A stretch of 49,740 bases of DNA from Flavobacterium sp. (GTDB lineage: Bacteria > Bacteroidota > Bacteroidia > Flavobacteriales > Flavobacteriaceae). This document shows positions 43,554 through 49,740 of this stretch, in pieces. The stretch lies in NCBI GenBank assembly GCA_017995345.1, contig JAGOJA010000006.1:1-49740 (forward strand). Direction: 5' to 3'. The notes beneath the pieces were generated by a model, which saw only the letters and a program-made list of their open reading frames with translations, had not been told where the DNA came from and searched no databases. The position numbers were made by a program, and so were the translations under genes. The number at the start of each line of letters is the position of its first letter. Position 1 is the first letter of the stretch.

Positions 43554-43625
43554 CCCTAGAACCAATTAAAGTGAAAAAGCGGGACACGAGCGAAGCAAAC
43601 TGACAAAGTAAAATAACTCCTAAAT
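43554..43625 (+). repeat. Palindromic intergenic element, copy 2 (short)
   Basis: Reading the plus strand, it has CTAG at 43556-43559, AGCGGGAC at 43578-43585, then a tail with AAAATAACTCCTAAA. This follows the minus-strand order of copy 1 but lacks the long hairpin between the two blocks, so it looks internally deleted. It lies between the two nucleotidase genes. Confidence 0.5.
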
Positions 43626-43667
43626 TGTCTCCTTTATTGAAATGACAATTGGATTAAAATAAATAAA

Positions 43668-44579
43668 ATGAAAAGAAGAGAATTTATAGAAAAAGCAGCT
43701 GCTAGTTCAGCATTATTAAGTTTAGGCGTATCATTGAGTAGTTTTGAGTCATCAAAGACTAGACAATTGACCGTTTTACACACTAATGATGTACACAGTT
43801 ATATTGATCCTTTTCCGGCAGATCATCCTAGAAATGCGAATATGGGTGGTGTGGCAAGACGAGCAGCTTTGATTGAAACGATTCGGAAAGAAAATCCAAA
43901 TGTATTGTTATTGGATGCGGGTGATATTTTTCAGGGTACACCCTATTTTAATTATTATGGTGGAGAATTAGAGTTTAAATTAATGAGTATGATGCAATAT
44001 GATGCGTCTACAATAGGAAATCATGATTTTGACAATGGTATTGAAGGTTTACATGCGCAGATGCCACACGCTAAATTTGAGTTTATATCTGCCAATTATG
44101 ATTTTAAAAATACGGTGATGGATGGTTTTGTGAAACCATATAAAATATTTCATAAAAACGGAATAAAAGTGGGTGTTTTTGGTCTTGGAATAGAGCTTGC
44201 AGGATTGGTTGATAAAGGAATGTACAAAGAAACCATCTATAATGATCCTGTTGAAACAGCTCAAGATATGGTTCGGATTTTAAAAAAAGAACAGCAATGT
44301 GTTTTAGTGATTTGTTTGTCGCACTTAGGTTATAAATACAGAGACGAACCTACTAAAATTTGTGATTTAAAATTAGCCGAACTTACACAAGATATTGACT
44401 TAATTATTGGTGGACATACCCATACTTTTCTAGACAAACCTACAGTTGCAAAGAATCTTGTGGGCAAAGAAGTTTTAGTAAATCAAGTAGGCTGTTACGG
44501 TATTAACTTAGGCAGAATAGATTTTTATTTAGACAATAATAAAGCAAAAGCTTTTGAAGGAAAATCGATTATAGTTTAA
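43668..44579 (+). CDS. Metallophosphatase half of a 5'-nucleotidase
   Basis: This 303-residue protein has a Tat-like signal (KRREFIEKAAASSALLSLG) and the UshA N-terminal metallophosphatase domain: LTVLHTNDVHSYID, LLLDAGDIFQGTP, STIGNHDFDNG and IIGGHTHTF supply the dimetal ligands. It stops before the nucleotide-binding domain, which the previous gene encodes. Together they should release phosphate from nucleotides outside the cytoplasm. The last codons and stop form one arm of the terminator at 44561-44597. Confidence 0.92.
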   Translation: MKRREFIEKAAASSALLSLGVSLSSFESSKTRQLTVLHTNDVHSYIDPFPADHPRNANMGGVARRAALIETIRKENPNVLLLDAGDIFQGTPYFNYYGGELEFKLMSMMQYDASTIGNHDFDNGIEGLHAQMPHAKFEFISANYDFKNTVMDGFVKPYKIFHKNGIKVGVFGLGIELAGLVDKGMYKETIYNDPVETAQDMVRILKKEQQCVLVICLSHLGYKYRDEPTKICDLKLAELTQDIDLIIGGHTHTFLDKPTVAKNLVGKEVLVNQVGCYGINLGRIDFYLDNNKAKAFEGKSIIV

Positions 44580-44597
44580 CCGTAATCGATTTTTTTT
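44561..44597 (+). terminator. Terminator overlapping a stop codon
   Basis: AAAATCGATTA (44561-44571) pairs with TAATCGATTTT, followed by a T-run. The left arm is coding sequence of the metallophosphatase gene. Confidence 0.8.
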
Positions 44598-44792
44598 CAT
44601 AAAATCTAAAGATTATTTTACACTAACAACCTGTAATAAAACTCGTTACAAACGAAATTATTCCCAATCTAAAAAATGCCAATTTGCCCACTATTAAAAA
44701 TAGTATTGCTTAAAATATAATGAATGCCAATTACTTCGAATAAAAATAATTATAAAGAAACTTCAACTATCTCAAAAGAACAATCATATTTT

Positions 44793-46868
<2,076 letters not shown>

Positions 46869-46886
46869 AAATAAATAGCAACACAA

Positions 46887-47360
46887 TTAGGATGCTATAA
46901 TGGTATTTATTTGCTGGTACAAAAGACCATCGCTCAAAAAAGAACCTTGTTGTATCAATTCAAAAATAGAAGAATTACGCTCTTCTGTAAACTCTTTTCT
47001 CCCTACTTTCATTTCAATAGTGTCCGTAAACATATTATCGCTAAGCCATTGCAATCCTTCTTTGGTCAAAAAATCAACTTCAGTGACCAATGATTTCAAA
47101 ACAATCGATTGAACATGGGTATCAAAACAATGAAAAAGAAAGATATGATTTTTTGAAAAATGTTCTAAATATGTTGCTTTTGACAGCACACCTTCCCAAA
47201 TCAAATCAGAAAAAACGTCTAATTCTTGTTCAGCAACTTCTGGTTTTTCAGCTTTAATTTTATTCCACTCGGCTTTATCAATCGCTTGAGTAGCTAAAAA
47301 AGTACTAAACTCCTGATTCAATTCCTCAAATTGTTCTTTTGTTAATCTTGAGTATTTCAT
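46887..47360 (-). CDS. Hypothetical protein, DUF6495-like
   Basis: This 157-residue Bacteroidota protein opens with MKYSRLTKEQFEELNQEFS and contains HIFLFHCFDTHVQSIVLKSL and LTKEGLQWLSDNMF. It is acidic, predicted soluble and helical, with no signal or membrane helix. I believe it corresponds to DUF6495, but cannot confirm that. It follows the ribosomal-protein operon in the same orientation but is separated by that operon's terminator. Confidence 0.75.
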   Translation of the reverse strand: MKYSRLTKEQFEELNQEFSTFLATQAIDKAEWNKIKAEKPEVAEQELDVFSDLIWEGVLSKATYLEHFSKNHIFLFHCFDTHVQSIVLKSLVTEVDFLTKEGLQWLSDNMFTDTIEMKVGRKEFTEERNSSIFELIQQGSFLSDGLLYQQINTIIAS

Positions 47361-47401
47361 AATTTAAATAATTCACATTAATATTGAAATAAATTTTAAA
47401 C

Positions 47402-47432
47402 AAAAAAAATCCCGATTTCCATCGGGATTTAA
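47402..47432 (-). terminator. rpsF-rpsR-rplI operon terminator
   Basis: AAATCCCGAT (47407-47416) and ATCGGGATTT (47421-47430) form a perfect 10-bp stem. On the minus strand it is followed by a long T-run. Confidence 0.9.
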
Positions 47433-47451
47433 TTATATAAATTTAAAAAAT

Positions 47452-47895
47452 TTATGCTTGTTCAGCAACAATTTCGTAATCCAATTCAACAATAACGTCT
47501 CTGTGTAAACGAACGCTAGCAGTATATTTACCAGTACGTTTAACGATTCCGCTTGTGATGAATTTTCTTTCGATTTGCTGTCCACCTTTAGCTAAAGATT
47601 CAGCGATATCAATATTCGTGATTGAACCGAATAATTTTTCACCACCTGCTTTTGCAAAGATTTTAATTTCAATAGCTTTCAAAGCTTCTGCCAGTGCTTT
47701 CGCATCTGCTACCACTTTAGCCTCTTTGTGCGCTCTTTGTTTTAGGTTTTCAGCTAATACTTTCTTTGCAGAAGATGTTGCTAAATGTGCTTGACCAGTT
47801 GGGATCAAAAAGTTACGACCGTAACCATTTTTCACTGTAACTATATCATCTTTAAATCCTAAATTTTGAACGTCTTGTCTTAAAATAAGTTCCAT
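47452..47895 (-). CDS. rplI: 50S ribosomal protein L9
   Basis: This 147-residue protein matches bacterial L9. It has the N-terminal MELILRQDVQNLGFKDDIVTVKNGYGRNFL-type domain (key block NGYGRNFLIP), a long connecting helix and the C-terminal domain starting LFGSITNIDIAESL. L9 binds 23S rRNA and affects translation fidelity. It is last in the rpsF-rpsR-rplI operon. Confidence 0.97.
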   Translation of the reverse strand: MELILRQDVQNLGFKDDIVTVKNGYGRNFLIPTGQAHLATSSAKKVLAENLKQRAHKEAKVVADAKALAEALKAIEIKIFAKAGGEKLFGSITNIDIAESLAKGGQQIERKFITSGIVKRTGKYTASVRLHRDVIVELDYEIVAEQA

Positions 47896-47960
47896 GTTGT
47901 TGTCCTTTGTTATAGAAGTTAGGTTTCATGTTTCAGAAAACCAACAACTGAGTTAAATTA

Positions 47961-48257
47961 TTATTTTAGTAAATCTGCCACGTATGGCATTAAAGCTAAG
48001 TGACGTGCTCTTTTTACAGCTACTGACACTTTTCTTTGGTACTTTAATGAAGTTCCTGTTAAACGACGAGGAAGAATTTTCCCTTGTTCGTTTACAAATT
48101 TTAATAAGAAATCAGCATCTTTATAATCAATATATTTGATACCTGATTTTTTGAAACGACAATACTTTTTTTGTTTGTTTGTCTCTATGTTCAAAGGCGT
48201 AAGATATCTGATATCCCCGTCTTTTTTTCCTGAAGCCGATTGTTGTAATGTTGCCAT
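47961..48257 (-). CDS. rpsR: 30S ribosomal protein S18
   Basis: This 98-residue protein matches S18: [37 protein letters not shown] and [13 protein letters not shown]. The N-terminal 20-residue extension ([15 protein letters not shown]) is common in Bacteroidota. S18 pairs with S6 on 16S rRNA. It is five bases after rpsF. Confidence 0.97.
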   Translation of the reverse strand: MATLQQSASGKKDGDIRYLTPLNIETNKQKKYCRFKKSGIKYIDYKDADFLLKFVNEQGKILPRRLTGTSLKYQRKVSVAVKRARHLALMPYVADLLK

Positions 48258-48262
48258 GATAA

Positions 48263-48604
48263 TTAAGCTTTTGTAGATTTTAATTTAGTTCTTCTTCTTT
48301 CAGCCCAAGAAATAGCATGTTTATCAAGACTTACAGTCAAGAAACGCATTACTCTTTCATCACGTCTAAATTCAGTTTCAAAAGCAATAAGAACTTCTCC
48401 ACTTACTTTGAATTCGAATAGGTGATAAAAACCACTTTTTTTGTGTTGAATTTCGTAAGCCATTTTTTTAAGCCCCCAGTCTTCTTTCGATACCATTTCT
48501 GCTCCTCTACTAGTAAGAAAATCTTCAAATTTGCTTACTGTTTCCTTTACCTGTATGTCAGATAAAACGGGATTTAAAATGAAAACAGTTTCATAATGAT
48601 TCAT
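48263..48604 (-). CDS. rpsF: 30S ribosomal protein S6
   Basis: This 113-residue protein matches S6: [41 protein letters not shown] central block and [19 protein letters not shown]. The ATG at 48604 fits the family; the longer frame to 48646 would run through the promoter. It is first in the operon with rpsR and rplI. Its leader is only about 25 bases, too short for the S6:S18-binding leader found in many bacteria. Confidence 0.96.
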   Translation of the reverse strand: MNHYETVFILNPVLSDIQVKETVSKFEDFLTSRGAEMVSKEDWGLKKMAYEIQHKKSGFYHLFEFKVSGEVLIAFETEFRRDERVMRFLTVSLDKHAISWAERRRTKLKSTKA

Positions 48605-48633
48605 AAATATATATTTATATGTTAATTTGGGTG

Positions 48634-48663
48634 CAAAAGTAGTCAATTATTTTAAAGTTCCAA
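48634..48663 (-). promoter_or_regulatory. rpsF promoter (TTG N19 TACTTTTG)
   Basis: On the minus strand TTG (48661-48663) and TACTTTTG (48634-48641) are 19 bases apart, a good match to the Bacteroidota promoter. Confidence 0.75.
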
Positions 48664-48771
48664 GTCCAAATTAAATAAAAATTTTCTTTTTACAAAAACA
48701 ACTCCTCAAATTAGTTCTTTAAAAAAAATAGAGTTATTTTTACTTACCCGAATTTAAAACCTTTCAATGTT

Positions 48772-49467
48772 ATGAAACTAAATTGTGTCGTTGTTGATGA
48801 TAGCTCTATTCAGAGAATGATCATCGCAAAACTAGTAAACAATCATACCAATTTACGCTTAGTAGGTGATTTTTCTAATGCTATAGAGGCTAAAAGTTGC
48901 ATGTCAGTAAATACTGTTGATTTAATTTTTCTAGATATAGAAATGCCTGTGATAAGCGGTTTTGATTTTTTAGATGGCTTAAAGGTACAGCCACAAATTA
49001 TATTTATTACGTCAAAAGCAGAATATGCAATGAAAGCTTTTGATTATGATGCCACTGATTATCTTCAAAAACCTATAGCTCTTGATCGATTCAACGCATC
49101 AGTAAAAAGAGCCATAGAATTGTATTCTTTAAAGAAAGAAAATAAGGAAGAAGAAGGCGAACACATATTTATAAAAAGTAATTTAAAAAAATTAAAAATA
49201 TTCACTTCAAGAATAAAATGGATTGAAGCTTTTGGCGACTATGTTAAAGTAGTTACCGAAGACGACAGTAACTTGGTTCTTTCCACCATGAAATCCTTTG
49301 AGAACGACTTGTCTAAAGAAAAATTTATTAGAGTACACAAATCATATATTATAAACATAGACAAAGTTGAACGCTTCAATAGCAAATTTGCTGAAATTGG
49401 GATTACTAAAATTCCTTTAAGCCGGAATAAAAAAGAAGATTTAGCTAAAGCATTGTCTTTTTCCTAA
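48772..49467 (+). CDS. LytTR response regulator
   Basis: This 231-residue protein has a receiver domain (VVVDDSSIQRMII, phosphorylated Asp 55 in LIFLDIEMP, Lys in YLQKPIALD) followed by a LytTR DNA-binding domain (IKWIEAFGDYVKVVTED, FIRVHKSYIINIDKVE). LytTR regulators bind DNA with beta-strand loops and often act with a membrane LytS-type kinase. No kinase is adjacent in this window. It is divergent from the ribosomal operon. Confidence 0.93.
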   Translation: MKLNCVVVDDSSIQRMIIAKLVNNHTNLRLVGDFSNAIEAKSCMSVNTVDLIFLDIEMPVISGFDFLDGLKVQPQIIFITSKAEYAMKAFDYDATDYLQKPIALDRFNASVKRAIELYSLKKENKEEEGEHIFIKSNLKKLKIFTSRIKWIEAFGDYVKVVTEDDSNLVLSTMKSFENDLSKEKFIRVHKSYIINIDKVERFNSKFAEIGITKIPLSRNKKEDLAKALSFS

Positions 49468-49614
49468 AATTATGAAACAAAAATCTTAGCATACATTTTA
49501 ATCAGAGACTAAACCTAAAAGTAGCTGTTGATTATTATCAATAAGAAAACCTCTAAAGTTCTTGCGAGGGCACTGAAAAATATCGTACATTTTGATTATC
49601 ATCGTTTTTTAGAC

Positions 49615-49668
49615 AATAAAAAAACGCTTGTAACAGGATTTATACAATCCGTTGCAAGCGTTTTCCTT
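49615..49668 (+). terminator. Long hairpin terminator
   Basis: AAAACGCTTG...GGATT and AATCC...CAAGCGTTTT pair over about 18 bases with small mismatches, followed by a T-rich tract. It lies about 150 bases after the LytTR gene and may end that transcript or a small RNA. Confidence 0.75.
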
Positions 49669-49740
49669 TTTAATCTTAATTTTAAGGTTGGTTCAATAAG
49701 GCTATTTTGAGCTTAGCTAGAGTCATTTTGAGTAATGCAG

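Noticed and set aside
48605..48633. Expected S6:S18-binding leader before rpsF
   Set aside because: The leader is too short and no CCG-containing stem is seen; absence is noted but not evidence of novelty.
49528..49710. A 60-codon plus-strand frame near the end of the window
   Set aside because: It runs through the strong hairpin at 49615-49668 and shows no domain, promoter or start context.

Overview
The window reads as an AT-rich chromosome segment of a Flavobacterium-like member of the Bacteroidota. Supporting signs are promoters with a TAnnTTTG -7 box, weak or absent Shine-Dalgarno sequences, an RprX/RprY-type two-component pair, DUF4835, DUF2853 and DUF6913 proteins, a carboxypeptidase-like N-terminus on the TonB receptor, and a DUF6913-dapA-bamD-rpoZ-coaBC-DUF4835-recN-fabV gene order typical of Flavobacteriaceae. 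No tRNA or rRNA gene, prophage, insertion sequence with a transposase, or CRISPR array was seen. Most of the window is ordinary core genome.

Layout. 1-560 has no convincing gene. 0.6-7.2 kb: a CvfB-like S1 protein, the NhaA antiporter, a secreted M28 peptidase, a VF530-type DNA-binding protein, a secreted DUF3575-like protein, an acetyltransferase and an aldose-epimerase-like protein. 7.3-11.7 kb: a secreted M1 peptidase, then agmatine deiminase and N-carbamoylputrescine amidase, which together turn agmatine into putrescine. 11.9-16.2 kb: an ECF sigma/anti-sigma pair and a TonB-dependent receptor with an unusual, highly structured leader. 16.3-25.8 kb: glutathione peroxidase, DUS, GNAT, MenD, DUF2853, histidine phosphatase, SmpB, HTH-Fic, Pcm, a Gfo/Idh/MocA oxidoreductase and 3-hydroxybutyryl-CoA dehydrogenase. 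25.9-30.7 kb: YggS, an exonuclease/GIY-YIG fusion, a K+ channel with a C-terminal zinc ribbon, MiaA and an acyl-ACP thioesterase. 30.8-42.7 kb, all minus strand: a two-component system, CoaE, a glycosyltransferase, and the FabV-RecN-DUF4835-CoaBC-RpoZ-BamD-DapA-DUF6913 block. 42.7-49.7 kb: a 5'-nucleotidase encoded as two separate genes, LigA, a small hypothetical protein, the rpsF-rpsR-rplI operon and a LytTR response regulator.

The most interesting signals are between the genes. (1) Three intergenic elements (1549-1687, 28881-29020, 43554-43625) share terminal motifs around variable interiors; they carry no protein gene and abut a stop or start codon. (2) A second palindromic repeat family (CCATTAAGA...TCTTAATGG) sits after two genes. 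(3) The TonB-receptor leader has an 8-bp perfect GC-rich hairpin in an order resembling a degenerate cobalamin riboswitch, preceded by two 11-bp direct repeats 21 bp apart. (4) Several genes look leaderless, and one has its -33 box inside the terminator of the previous gene. (5) Four genes appear able to start only at TTG inside a TTTTG run. (6) Two short unannotated membrane-protein ORFs lie in gaps.
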